A stretch of DNA of 35,000 bases from Symbiodinium natans (GCA_905221605.1 CAJNDS010002694.1:238126-273125), one strand, 5' to 3'; positions 1 to 8,295 are shown, counted from the stretch's first letter. Numbers and translations are program-made. The notes: generated by a model not told the origin, from the sequence alone.

Positions 1-355
1 GCTTACGGTCATGGCTTTAGGGTTGAGGGTGAGGAGGGGTGTTCTAAGCTAGAAGGAAGATATGCTGCAACAGACGCCCGCTATTACATCAAACCCTAAA
101 CCCTAAACCCTAAACCCTAAACCCTAAACCCTAAACCCTAAACCCCTAAACCCTAAACCCTAAACCCCCAAACCCTAAACATGGCCCTTAGGAAGCCCTT
201 CCATGAGCATCCCACAACCATGGAGATCTTCAAGGGCTTAGGGTTTAGGGTTTAGGGTTAGCAGCCTCAGACCTTAGACCCTAACACCCGAACATTCCTG
301 AGCGAAACCCCAGAGCCCAGTTCGGACAGGCATGAAAGGCTGGTGAAGTCATTAC
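1..355. repeat. Telomere-like tracts at left edge
   Basis: A CCCTAAA array occupies about 91-180, with drifted units ending in extra C, and a short TTTAGGG block lies at about 236-258. The unique sequence between them (about 184-235) has short open frames on the minus strand but no convincing splice signals, so no gene is called here. Confidence 0.85.
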
Positions 356-757
356 CTGGAGGTTTGCAGGATACGGCTCTTCCACTGGCTGGTGTCTCAT
401 GGGCATGAGAGTGAAAACCTCGTCCATCTGGAGGAGCATTCTATCTTGCAGATCTACCAGGGAAAGGTCCCGGTAGTGCTGCTGGGGCGTCAGGTTCTTT
501 CTCTGAAGCCATGTTGCAGAGAAATCACTCCAGGCCTGGCGATCCAGGGCAGCTCTGGCCCACCAGAAGGGCTGGGTTGGCTGTCGGTGTTTGGCCCAGG
601 CTAGCTGGAGGAAACGTTCAGTGTTGGGCCAGAAACCCAAAACCCTCCTTCTGTCCTGATTCGTCCACTGCCAGGGTGTGCTTCTAATGTGGATGGCTTG
701 GTATACCGGGTTACTGCCGTCCGTTCGCCGAGCGGCATGCCCCCAGTGAAGAGTCCC
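356..757 (-). CDS. Internal exon of an unrecognised protein
   Basis: This is one open minus-strand block of 134 codons. It starts directly after a CTAG acceptor (AG at 758-759) and ends at a CCAG/GTAATG donor (intron starts at 355). An in-frame stop lies just upstream in the intron, and the length is a multiple of three. The protein is rich in Trp, Gln, Arg and Leu (for example QWTNQDRRRVLGFWPNTERF, then LQLAWAKHRQPTQPFWWARA), with a Met/Glu/Pro-rich end. I do not recognise a family. The composition is that of an ordinary folded protein and unlike the surrounding repeats. It lies downstream, in the sense direction, of the LRR-like micro-exon at 867-898 and could belong to the same transcript; that is inference. 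Confidence 0.6.
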
Positions 758-1294
758 CTAGACTAGAGCCCTAAACCCTAAACCCTAAACCCTAAAACCG
801 AAACCCTAAACACTAAACCCTAGAGCACTGAAAACCCAAAGAACACCGGGGCCCCTTGCTGGGAACCGGTGCCCCGCAGTGGCAGGAGCTCCCGCAGGCT
901 ACCTCAGGGGTTTCGGTTTATAGGGTTTGCTAGGCCCAGGTTTGTAGGGTTTAGGGTTTCGGGTTTAGGGTTTGGGGTTTAGGGCTTAGGGTTTAGGGTC
1001 CGCCGACCCTGGCGGCGTGTTGGATGGGAAAAGGAGGTGAAAACCTCCCTCTTTCCCTCCTTACCCCCCCAAAACGCGGGGGGGGGGGGGCCCCCCCCCC
1101 CGGCCCCCGCCCCCCACCGCCCCCCCCCCCCACCCCCCCACCCCCCCCCCAAACAGGAACCGAAAACAAAATCACCAAACCCCAAACCTTAAACTTGTTC
1201 TCCTGCGGGGTCGGCGGCTTGAGCCGGAGGCTCTTAAATTTCGGGTTTAGGGTAGGGTTTGGGGTTTAGGGCTTAGGGTTTAGGGTTTCGGGTT
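758..1294. repeat. Telomere-like arrays and a G/C homopolymer block
   Basis: CCCTAAA units run at about 766-830 and TTTAGGG units at about 935-1000 and 1241-1294. Between them, 1078-1150 is a run of G followed by long runs of C, a potential hairpin or quadruplex and a likely assembly-error site. Apart from the micro-exon at 867-898 no gene is seen. Confidence 0.8.
867..898 (-). CDS. Possible LRR micro-exon
   Basis: This 32-bp segment lies between a GTAG acceptor and a CCG/GTTCCC donor and reads LRELLPLRGT on the minus strand. The Leu spacing fits part of a leucine-rich repeat and matches the LREL motif of the exon at 12246-12310. CCCTAAA lies on its low side and TTTAGGG on its high side, as for most exons here. 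It is very short, so the call is weak. It could be a chance open frame. Confidence 0.3.
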
Positions 1295-1299
1295 TAGGT
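1295..1299. repeat. Target site duplication TAGGT, left copy
   Basis: TAGGT directly abuts the left LTR and is repeated directly after the right LTR (8296-8300). A 5-bp duplication is standard for copia/gypsy-type integrases. The target lay inside a TTTAGGT-like telomeric unit. Confidence 0.85.
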
Positions 1300-1578
1300 T
1301 ACGGGGGGACAACCAAGGAAGGAAATCAACTCCCCTAATCGCCCTGAACTTATATTTCCCAGATCGAACCAAGAAACAACCAAGAACACGGATAAGAGCA
1401 ACAAGGAAGGGGCACCCTTACACAAGTAGAGGGGCACTAACCCAACCCTCACTCCCAAACACGGACTTTTTTCTTTGGACGGGCTGGCCATCCTTGAGCC
1501 AAACATAGTTTACGGGTTCATTAACCCTTTCAACTTCCAACACTAACTCCTTTCTACAATACCAATTGCAGCTCCGCA
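1300..1578 (-). repeat. 3' LTR
   Basis: This 279-bp direct repeat matches 8017-8295 base for base as far as I can read. In sense orientation it starts TGCGGAGCTGC and ends CCCCCCGTA. It contains a spliced-leader-like sequence at 1493-1515. It is the downstream LTR because the element reads right to left. Confidence 0.95.
1493..1515 (-). other. Spliced-leader-like sequence in 3' LTR
   Basis: On the minus strand this reads CCGTA, seven differing bases, then TTTGGCTCAAG. The dinoflagellate spliced leader (DinoSL, from memory) has CCGTA, five bases, then TTTGGCTCAAG at its 3' end. Sixteen bases match in two blocks. Relict leaders are known in dinoflagellate genes that passed through cDNA. Here the leader-like block is in the sense direction of the element. 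Confidence 0.65.
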
Positions 1579-1586
1579 CTCCCCCT
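1579..1586 (-). other. Polypurine tract
   Basis: The minus strand reads AGGGGGAG directly before the 3' LTR start TGCGG. This is the expected position and composition for the plus-strand DNA primer of an LTR retrotransposon. Confidence 0.85.
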
Positions 1587-1949
1587 GTCCTAGGATTTCC
1601 TAGGACACATTGGAGATGCAGGTCTTTTGGCCAAAAACTGCCATTAAGGCAGCAGCCAGCTGCTTGAAATGCAAGTTGTGGTTTAACGTCTTCCAGGACG
1701 GAATTATAGCACATTGGCTAACCTACTACCCATAGAGAATCTTTTTTCACCATGATCCTCTCATCACTGAAGACTCCTTGGCCTTCTTCACCACAAACCG
1801 TGGTCTTCGCTACGCGAAAAGCTACTTACTTCTACTATCAGGGATTTCCATACCCTTAATAGTAACCACCACATTGTCAGCACATTGGCTGTTCCAGCGC
1901 ACCCGTCTCCAGAAAGAGAAAAAACTATCCCTTCATCCATACCATCCAA
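1587..1949 (-). other. 3' untranslated region of the retrotransposon
   Basis: These 363 bp lie between the ORF2 stop and the polypurine tract. There is no convincing coding sequence. The palindrome TCCTAGGA occurs twice in tandem (about 1589-1606). A minus-strand open frame crossing from here into the LTR (1418-1714) has no recognisable motif and looks fortuitous. Confidence 0.6.
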
Positions 1950-3557
1950 TCACTTCTTTTTCCGATTGTTGGCAATCTTGAGGTGAAGTTGCAGCAGAAT
2001 ATACTCCAGGTCCGAAACTGTAAGAACAGGATCCTGTACGCCCCTTTGAATTGAGGATACCAATCCTTCCCTCTTTGCGTCCTCAATCGCCTGGCAAGAT
2101 TGACCCAGCTCTTCATTCGCAGTGGCAGACCCTGGTGCATCCGCATCAGATGGACGATCCTTTTCTTCAGGATCTTGAACCATTACCACCTCTTCTTTTT
2201 TGGGACTCTGACTTTTCTCCCTCTTCTTTGTCTTTCCACCGACATTTGACTTTGTGCGCGTCTTCGAGGATTTTTCCACTGCAGAAGCCACCACATTGGA
2301 TGTTGATCCACCCTTCTCAATGATCGTCGGCATCTTCTTCGGCTTTGGAACCATGAGAGTGTAAGGATCTTCAATAGCTGCAGCTTTCCTCTTCTTTTTT
2401 ACCTTTTTCTTCTCTTCTTCAACGGCAACCTCCGTCTCCGAAGTCTCAACCACTCCTGTTTCGGCAGGAATATCCTTGCTGGACTCCCTTTCTAGGGATC
2501 TCTTTTTACCTCTTTTGGGATCCTTTTCCTCTCCCAAATTGGCTCGCTCATACCATATCCTCAGGTCATTGACCCATTCTTCCACCTCCGCGAGCGAAAC
2601 CTCATACGACTTCACTACTTCGAGAAGTTCCAGCACGGACAACATTTCAGTGGTCCACGAAACCCATACTTGATCCATTTGGTCAGCATCTCCAGTGAAC
2701 TTCAGGAGTTTGAACAATGGGTCCGCCTCTGCTCGAGCCAAATCTGGCTTGCCACCGGAGAGAAATGAAATCGCCTCCATCAACAGTTCCGTCATCTTGG
2801 TCTCTTCGTCATAAACCATAAAATCCTCCTCATCATCATCGAACTGTTCAGGAGAGATCTCCTTTTCTCCACCATTTGCACCAGACTTTTTCCTTGGACC
2901 ATCCCTTGGGGGCGTCCTTGGAGACCTTGGCCTCTGTTTTTCCAACGGAACACCATGCTCGAAGACACACCTGTCACCAAATCGACACTTCCCAGACCGA
3001 GCAAACTGGACGCACCTCACACCAGTTGCATCATGCGAGAACTCACAATCCTTTCCAGCGAAACATTCTCTCCCTGCCACATAGTATTTGCACCAATATG
3101 AATGTAGCACCACATCATCTTCGGAATGGATGAATTTGCAGTCGTCACCGAATTTGCAGCGATCTTTCCCCCTGCCGAACCAATAGCAGAAACCCTTCTT
3201 CCTCTTCTCCAAGCGCTCTGCCTCATACCGGTCCATAGGGCGATTGTGCTCTACATGAACATTGCCATGTACCTGGGGACTGCTCCCTTCACCCGACGTG
3301 CTATCAGTATTTGGTGCTTGGAGTACAGCTGGAAAACCCGGCCTTGGTCCTACCACCTTCATGATCGGTTTTCCGCCAACTCCTGAGCCATGCTGAGACG
3401 ATCCAAAAACATTGAACATCTTCATGAAGGCCTTTCTAGTGCCAATCTTCTGCACCCTTTTGATTGGACGTTTCATTGCTCCAACCTTGCATCCAGATGC
3501 GTTCAAACGACACAACCTCCTATAACCAACTCTATGTCCCTTCTTCCAAAGAGCCAT
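1950..3557 (-). CDS. Retrotransposon ORF2: three-CCCH zinc-finger protein
   Basis: The protein is 535 aa from the first ATG at 3557; the frame is open back to 3626, so a non-ATG or fused start is possible. A basic N-terminal segment (MALWKKGHRVGYRRLCRLN) is followed by three CCCH fingers at about residues 124-144 (C-X9-C-X5-C-X3-H), 156-175 and 182-201 (both C-X8-C-X5-C-X3-H). Next come an Arg/Pro/Ser stretch, an acidic DDDEED patch and a helical region (about 250-340). The C-terminal third is Lys/Glu-rich with nuclear-localisation-like runs (KKKVKKKRK at about 383-391) and ends NNRKKK. CCCH fingers of this spacing typically bind single-stranded RNA. I infer an RNA-binding, possibly nuclear, protein packaging or regulating the element's RNA. 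It is not a CCHC Gag knuckle. ORF1 lies 258 bp upstream in the same frame. Confidence 0.85.
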   Translation of the reverse strand: MALWKKGHRVGYRRLCRLNASGCKVGAMKRPIKRVQKIGTRKAFMKMFNVFGSSQHGSGVGGKPIMKVVGPRPGFPAVLQAPNTDSTSGEGSSPQVHGNVHVEHNRPMDRYEAERLEKRKKGFCYWFGRGKDRCKFGDDCKFIHSEDDVVLHSYWCKYYVAGRECFAGKDCEFSHDATGVRCVQFARSGKCRFGDRCVFEHGVPLEKQRPRSPRTPPRDGPRKKSGANGGEKEISPEQFDDDEEDFMVYDEETKMTELLMEAISFLSGGKPDLARAEADPLFKLLKFTGDADQMDQVWVSWTTEMLSVLELLEVVKSYEVSLAEVEEWVNDLRIWYERANLGEEKDPKRGKKRSLERESSKDIPAETGVVETSETEVAVEEEKKKVKKKRKAAAIEDPYTLMVPKPKKMPTIIEKGGSTSNVVASAVEKSSKTRTKSNVGGKTKKREKSQSPKKEEVVMVQDPEEKDRPSDADAPGSATANEELGQSCQAIEDAKREGLVSSIQRGVQDPVLTVSDLEYILLQLHLKIANNRKKK

Positions 3558-3884
3558 AAGAATTTTAGAGGCAGTAACATTCTCCACCTCTACCTTTTCC
3601 AATGGTCCCTCACCCACCACAAGGCTTCAGTTCCAGTGGCTTCGGCTTTTCCACCACTTCCGCCGGTTGCACCCGTCGTTGTGACCGAGAGCGTGGCACC
3701 TGTCGCACCTGTTTTTTGTCCAGCAAGGGCCTTCCCCTTCTCACAGGGTTTGATCTTGACCGATACTTTTTTGTTGGTGGATTCACCGGCGGCATTCCAA
3801 CTCCCACCAACCGCAGCTTCTGTACACACAACGGAGACCTCTGCGCAAGCGTCCAACCATCACGGTACCTGACCTTATCAAAAA
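3558..3884 (-). other. ORF1-ORF2 junction with open alternative frame
   Basis: ORF1 ends with TAA at 3885-3887. The same frame reopens after a TGA at 3627-3629, so the gap between the stop codons is a multiple of three. Another minus frame is open across most of the gap (3590-3859), with a Lys/Thr/Gly/Ala-rich protein (for example KPCEKGKALAGQKTGATGA), and overlaps the start of ORF2. A -1 shift near 3610-3625 would join it to ORF2. Recoding, splicing or reinitiation could each explain the arrangement. I cannot choose between them. Confidence 0.5.
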
Positions 3885-6800
3885 TTAAAGCTCCCGATAG
3901 GAGCCTCTCGGCATAGTTTTTGCACCGGAGTCTTCAGCTTCACGCACCTGAGTGAGGGTTCGCACCGCCGCTCTTCCAGTCCCTTTGTTCCCAGAAGATT
4001 GTTGTACCCGTACAGATGCATCAGAAGGAACTGCCTTTTCCGGTCCTCCCGGCCGATATCGGACATCACCCACCAATTGCAGAATTTTGCATGCGGTCAC
4101 TTTGTTGATCCCTTTGTCAACCAAATCTTCCACAAAGATGAACTCTTGCAAGTCCGACACATTGGTCACACCAAGCGTAATCATCACCTCACTTACATGA
4201 GGGGTATACACCCACAGGTGTGCGTTGCGAGCCATCCAATTTTCAATTGGCTCCTCCGGATTTTGAAGCTGAGTACCAGTGGATGCAGCCACTGAATTCT
4301 TTTGTTCATCAGCTTCTGCTTCATCCAGAGTACCTTTTTCACCATCTTTTTGTGACACATTGGTCATTTGCAGTGCTTTCGGTGCCGAGGATGAGGAAGA
4401 TTCAGCTCCCCCACTTGCAGGCGGCTGAAACGTGCTTCTATCCGTAATCTCCCATCCTCTCTCTTTTTCAAACCGGACCTGATTGGCCACCTGTACCAAG
4501 TGTTTCAGGAGCGACAGCCGCTCCTCTGACATCTCGTCATGGGAGTACTTGCAGAAATTTAACCCTTTCCGGCAACGTCCTCGGAGGTAATAATCGAAAC
4601 AGCAATTGTGGAACCCTGCGTCCCTTAGTGACTTCCTGGAAGCATTGTCCCAAGATTTGCCGGGCTCCCAAGTCCCTTCCAATGCTATGTCATCGTTGTG
4701 AAGGTACCTGCATGCAGTCCCATATTTACAACCACCTTGATTGTAATACAGACACAGCCGACCTTTTGGCTCACCCGACGTAGGCTCACCCTTTGATGCA
4801 CCTTTGCCAAAATTGTACTTGGCCCGGAAGGCTAAATCCTCCCGCTCCTGCTGTGCCTCATCCACTGTACCTTCCTCTGTGGGAGGGTCACCGATGTTCC
4901 CATCCTCATCATCAGCTTCTTGGCTATTCTTTGGATCAGTTGACCCTCCTCCTGGCCAACCTTCACCATAACGACGATGCTCATAGGAACACTCATCACC
5001 ATTGCGACACCGTCCCCGATTGAAGAACTTGCACAGCTTGCTGTAACCAGGTGACAACACAGTCTTTGGTGTCATGTAAGCCTTTTTGTACTGGTCAGGG
5101 TCCATGTAGGCTTCCATTGGCTTGTTCTCCCTTTTGCTCATGGATTGCACTGCACCATCAAGCTCCTGCAAAAATAGCTTGGTGTCCAACCAAAGCGCGT
5201 TCCAAAACTCATCTTCCCCTTGATTCAGCACCGTTGCCACCGCTTCACCCACAACTGGTCGAGAAAATCTCCTTTTTTTGCATGCCAGTTCGAAAAGCGC
5301 GTTGTGGTACTGTTTTCGGGAAAAAGTGGTTAACTCCCCCAAGCCTGTGCTTTCTGTACCATCAGGCTTCCAACCACCATTTTGCAAGATGCCATACGCG
5401 CGCCGAGCTTCCGCATTGAGGAATGCCTGATCTGCAACACACTCCTGTAAATCTTCCATCGGGCGACCCAACAGCATCCCTGTAATTTTGCCAACATAGG
5501 CTTCCTCTTCGTTTCCATTCTCCAGAAGAGCTTTGTAGATCTTTTCTCCATAAAGTTGTCTTTCTTCTCGTTCTTCAGAGGATAACTCCTGTATCACAAG
5601 CTCCTCATCGGAATGCTCTTCCTCCTGTTTCCAGTCCCATTGACCGTTTGAATCTCGGTACCACTGACCAACATACCATGGATTCGTCCACCACGTACTC
5701 CAGCCGCTGGGTTTCCACTTCCGCAGCGTTGAGGAAGAGTCCTCCACGTCCTCTTCCAAAACCAGAAAGGTGTCCAAGATTATGGTACCATCATCTTCCA
5801 CTAGTTTCACTGTTCCATTGACAGTATCACCAAATCTGAAATGGCACGTATTGTTCCCTTCTGTAGGAATCAATACATTCAAATCACCATGGTCCAAAAA
5901 GGCTCCATACCCATTGATGCAGCGCACTAGACCCATGATCTCATCTCCCTCTTGATAGCAATGTGTCCCAGGTGATTCCAAGGCTCCCGCTCGGGGCACT
6001 TTCTTTGCTTGCTCTTCAGAAACCACCTCTGTATCATCGGCTCCTGGCGCATCCTTTGTTTTCACCTTTGAGTCACACTGCTCGTCCTGCTCCACGAGTC
6101 CCACAAGCTCATCTTTTTTGTGCTCCTGGACTTCAGGACCTCTCTTTTTCTCCGCCAAAGGCTTTGCCTCATCTGCTGTAATTCGCTCGGTGTCGACTTC
6201 CGGCGAACTTCCAGACGGCAACACTTCTCCCTTCATGGGAGTGGACCCATCATTGGAGTCCTTTGTCACACCTTCTGCAGCAGGCAAATCTTCCTCCACT
6301 GCAGGGCAATTGAGTCGATCATCCACGGCAGGCATGCTTTCTTCCACCGCAGGATCCTTTGGTTCCATGGCTTCCAAAGGAGAATTTCCACCATCATTGA
6401 CCACAGCTGCCTCATTGGCTCCGGTGTAGCCCTTGTCATTTCGTTCCTCGCTGCTAACTTCAGGTTGCACCAGTGCGTCCACCTGTGAACCTCCATCATC
6501 AGCTGCTGCGGAGACCTGCGCCCCATTGTTGCAGTCGCCCGTGGAACGTAACGCCATATGCACCTCAACCCGTGCTTCCTTCGCACTCCAGGTAATATCT
6601 GGCGCATCGACCCGCGCATCATTGGCGCTCCAGGCCTCATTTTTCAGATCTTCTGTGTCTCCAGCTATTCCAGAAGCTTCTTTTTCCCTTTGAATGGCAG
6701 GAACCTTGGCACCAAACGAAGAGACCTCCTCAGTCGCAACACACGACCTTTTCCCTCCGTCTTCCAAATCTCCAGGACCACATTCCCGAACGACAGGTAC

Positions 6801-7949
6801 CACATCCACCACTCGATCTTCTGCAGCCGACACAGTTCCGATCTCCACATTGGGAATCTTTTCTTCTGGACCTACCGATTCCACCGCTGCCACACCCTCA
6901 GAAAGTGCTCCCATTCCTTCCCGATCCAGATGTTGAGCTCCAGCGATGTCTGTTCGGTTTCCAGGAATCTCCTCCTCATCAGGAGAACCCGAGGTCGGGG
7001 CGTCACCACCAGCCCTAGGACCGCTATCCCTGATAGTAGAGGAAAAATCTTTTTCACCTAAACTATTTACACTACCCTGGAATGCCCTCGTAGACTCAGT
7101 ATTCGGAGTAGAGGATGAAGAATCCAGTGCCGCCTCCATTTCCAGCTCATTGCCCGAAGGAGACCCAACCACCTCGTCACTCTTCATCTTTTCACCTACC
7201 ACCGGCAATGTCCACTTGCTTTCCTGCGTATCCAGGCAGTAAGAATATTGTCTCCCATCTTCATGGAGGTGCCATTCCCACGTTGTCCCATCGCACGCTT
7301 TGATCAGATGCTCGTCTTTCTGAAAACCATCCCTTTCAGAGACCTGTCGCATCTCGTCCTCTTCTTCGGACAACTGTCGCAACCTCTCAGCCTCCATCTG
7401 TAGGATCTCCTCCTCCCCCATGGCGTATCCAGCAGCAGGTGCAGCTTCAAAGCTGTCCGCACCCTTCTGTTCATGACCGCTTCCACCACCTTGGGAACTC
7501 GAAGATGGACCCCTTTTGATCTTGTTCAGAGGCCTCCGGGCCGCTTGCAGCACTTCTCCAATCAGATCGGTCTGAGACTCTTGGTCTACCATTCGACCCG
7601 AAGTCGAAGACGACGGCTGATACCCGTGTTTGTGCAACACTCGTAAAACAGTCACCTCCATTTCACGATCTATACCACCAGTCGCGTCCCAGTTCCTTTT
7701 CTCACCAGGCTTTGGCGATACAGAAACAGCACGTCCTTCAGCTTCAGCATTGCTAACCATATCCCTATTGGGATTCATACCCACATTGGGGCTTTCTGCA
7801 ACCAAGGCCTCTTCCAGATGTTCTTCAGCGCCGGGAATCACCTCTTCCAACACCGATCTTTCACCCAGAGACTCAGCTGCACCATTTCCAGCTCCACCAT
7901 CTTGTCCACCATCCGAGGCAAGTTGGAGCCATCGCTTCGGAGAAGGCAT
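3885..7949 (-). CDS. Retrotransposon ORF1: WW/S1-like/MLLE-like/CCCH multidomain protein
   Basis: The protein is 1,354 aa from the first ATG (7949), 67 bp inside the 5' LTR; the frame is open upstream to at least 7982. Domains seen, by residue: WW-like at about 222-249 (two Trp, GRQYSY core, final Pro); a long acidic low-complexity region to about 660; S1/OB-like beta segment at about 667-731 (GLVRCINGYGAFLDHGDLNV); a Trp-rich patch at about 750-764; an MLLE (PABC)-like domain at about 794-859 with the core GKITGMLLGRPMEDL; CCCH fingers at about 973-991, 1066-1084 and 1117-1137; and a SAM-like helical segment at about 1236-1294. These are RNA-handling and adaptor modules. MLLE domains of poly(A)-binding protein and UBR5 bind PAM2 peptides. 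I infer an RNA-binding scaffold, perhaps doing the Gag job or tethering element RNA to translation machinery. No capsid, protease or polymerase motif is visible. Confidence 0.9.
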   Translation of the reverse strand: MPSPKRWLQLASDGGQDGGAGNGAAESLGERSVLEEVIPGAEEHLEEALVAESPNVGMNPNRDMVSNAEAEGRAVSVSPKPGEKRNWDATGGIDREMEVTVLRVLHKHGYQPSSSTSGRMVDQESQTDLIGEVLQAARRPLNKIKRGPSSSSQGGGSGHEQKGADSFEAAPAAGYAMGEEEILQMEAERLRQLSEEEDEMRQVSERDGFQKDEHLIKACDGTTWEWHLHEDGRQYSYCLDTQESKWTLPVVGEKMKSDEVVGSPSGNELEMEAALDSSSSTPNTESTRAFQGSVNSLGEKDFSSTIRDSGPRAGGDAPTSGSPDEEEIPGNRTDIAGAQHLDREGMGALSEGVAAVESVGPEEKIPNVEIGTVSAAEDRVVDVVPVVRECGPGDLEDGGKRSCVATEEVSSFGAKVPAIQREKEASGIAGDTEDLKNEAWSANDARVDAPDITWSAKEARVEVHMALRSTGDCNNGAQVSAAADDGGSQVDALVQPEVSSEERNDKGYTGANEAAVVNDGGNSPLEAMEPKDPAVEESMPAVDDRLNCPAVEEDLPAAEGVTKDSNDGSTPMKGEVLPSGSSPEVDTERITADEAKPLAEKKRGPEVQEHKKDELVGLVEQDEQCDSKVKTKDAPGADDTEVVSEEQAKKVPRAGALESPGTHCYQEGDEIMGLVRCINGYGAFLDHGDLNVLIPTEGNNTCHFRFGDTVNGTVKLVEDDGTIILDTFLVLEEDVEDSSSTLRKWKPSGWSTWWTNPWYVGQWYRDSNGQWDWKQEEEHSDEELVIQELSSEEREERQLYGEKIYKALLENGNEEEAYVGKITGMLLGRPMEDLQECVADQAFLNAEARRAYGILQNGGWKPDGTESTGLGELTTFSRKQYHNALFELACKKRRFSRPVVGEAVATVLNQGEDEFWNALWLDTKLFLQELDGAVQSMSKRENKPMEAYMDPDQYKKAYMTPKTVLSPGYSKLCKFFNRGRCRNGDECSYEHRRYGEGWPGGGSTDPKNSQEADDEDGNIGDPPTEEGTVDEAQQEREDLAFRAKYNFGKGASKGEPTSGEPKGRLCLYYNQGGCKYGTACRYLHNDDIALEGTWEPGKSWDNASRKSLRDAGFHNCCFDYYLRGRCRKGLNFCKYSHDEMSEERLSLLKHLVQVANQVRFEKERGWEITDRSTFQPPASGGAESSSSSAPKALQMTNVSQKDGEKGTLDEAEADEQKNSVAASTGTQLQNPEEPIENWMARNAHLWVYTPHVSEVMITLGVTNVSDLQEFIFVEDLVDKGINKVTACKILQLVGDVRYRPGGPEKAVPSDASVRVQQSSGNKGTGRAAVRTLTQVREAEDSGAKTMPRGSYREL

Positions 7950-8003
7950 TGCTTCTTGATCCCAAAAACCTTGAAAGAACACTTAACCGCAGGGAACCTA
8001 ATT

Positions 8004-8016
8004 TGGGCTCATAACC
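8004..8016 (-). other. Primer-binding site matching a Met-tRNA anticodon arm
   Basis: Directly after the 5' LTR the minus strand reads GGTTATGAGCCCA. Its complement TGGGCTCATAACC is an anticodon stem-loop sequence with CAT in a 7-base loop CTCATAA, not a tRNA 3' end. Drosophila copia has nearly the same motif after its 5' LTR (GGTTATGGGCCCA, from memory) and is primed by the 5' half of initiator Met-tRNA cut in the anticodon arm. The same mechanism is inferred here. Confidence 0.75.
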
Positions 8017-8295
8017 TACGGGGGGACAACCAAGGAAGGAAATCAACTCCCCTAATCGCCCTGAACTTATATTTCCCAGATCGAACCAAGAAACAACCAA
8101 GAACACGGATAAGAGCAACAAGGAAGGGGCACCCTTACACAAGTAGAGGGGCACTAACCCAACCCTCACTCCCAAACACGGACTTTTTTCTTTGGACGGG
8201 CTGGCCATCCTTGAGCCAAACATAGTTTACGGGTTCATTAACCCTTTCAACTTCCAACACTAACTCCTTTCTACAATACCAATTGCAGCTCCGCA
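8017..8295 (-). repeat. 5' LTR
   Basis: This is the upstream LTR of the minus-strand element, the same as 1300-1578. It should carry the promoter and transcript start. A spliced-leader-like block lies at 8210-8232. No TATA box is obvious. Confidence 0.95.
8210..8232 (-). other. Spliced-leader-like sequence in 5' LTR
   Basis: This is the same 23-base sequence as at 1493-1515. It lies about 64 bases into the 5' LTR in sense orientation. If genomic transcripts were trans-spliced and then reverse transcribed, a leader relic would mark the start of the R region. That is inference. Confidence 0.65.

Larger units (their letters stand above)
1300..8295 (-). mobile_element. LTR retrotransposon without pol
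   Basis: The 6,996-bp element is read on the minus strand. It has 279-bp LTRs at both ends that I read as identical, a TAGGT target duplication, a primer-binding site next to the 5' LTR (8004-8016) and a polypurine tract next to the 3' LTR (1579-1586). LTR ends are TG...TA in sense orientation. Between the LTRs are ORF1 (3885-7949) and ORF2 (1950-3557), both with CCCH zinc fingers. I find no protease, integrase, reverse transcriptase or RNase H motif in any frame. Retrotransposition would therefore need enzymes from another element, most likely a copia-type one given the half-tRNA primer. Intact reading frames and identical LTRs mean a very recent insertion. It is not known from the sequence whether the two proteins are an unusual Gag or captured host genes. 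Confidence 0.95.

Noticed and set aside
1024-1269. Pro-rich or Gly-rich ORFs near 1 kb
   Set aside because: They come from homopolymer C/G runs and telomere-like units.
1418-1714. 98-aa minus-strand ORF crossing into the 3' LTR, and LTR-internal ORFs
   Set aside because: No motif, only partly in the LTR, and the LTR-internal frame is simply repeated in both LTRs because the LTRs are identical.
2051-7959. Many plus-strand ORFs opposite ORF1 and ORF2
   Set aside because: They are shadows of the two long minus-strand frames that carry the recognisable domains.
8004-8016. A tRNA-Met gene
   Set aside because: Only the anticodon-arm sequence is present. No D-arm, T-arm or acceptor stem flanks it, and its place next to the 5' LTR identifies it as a primer-binding site.
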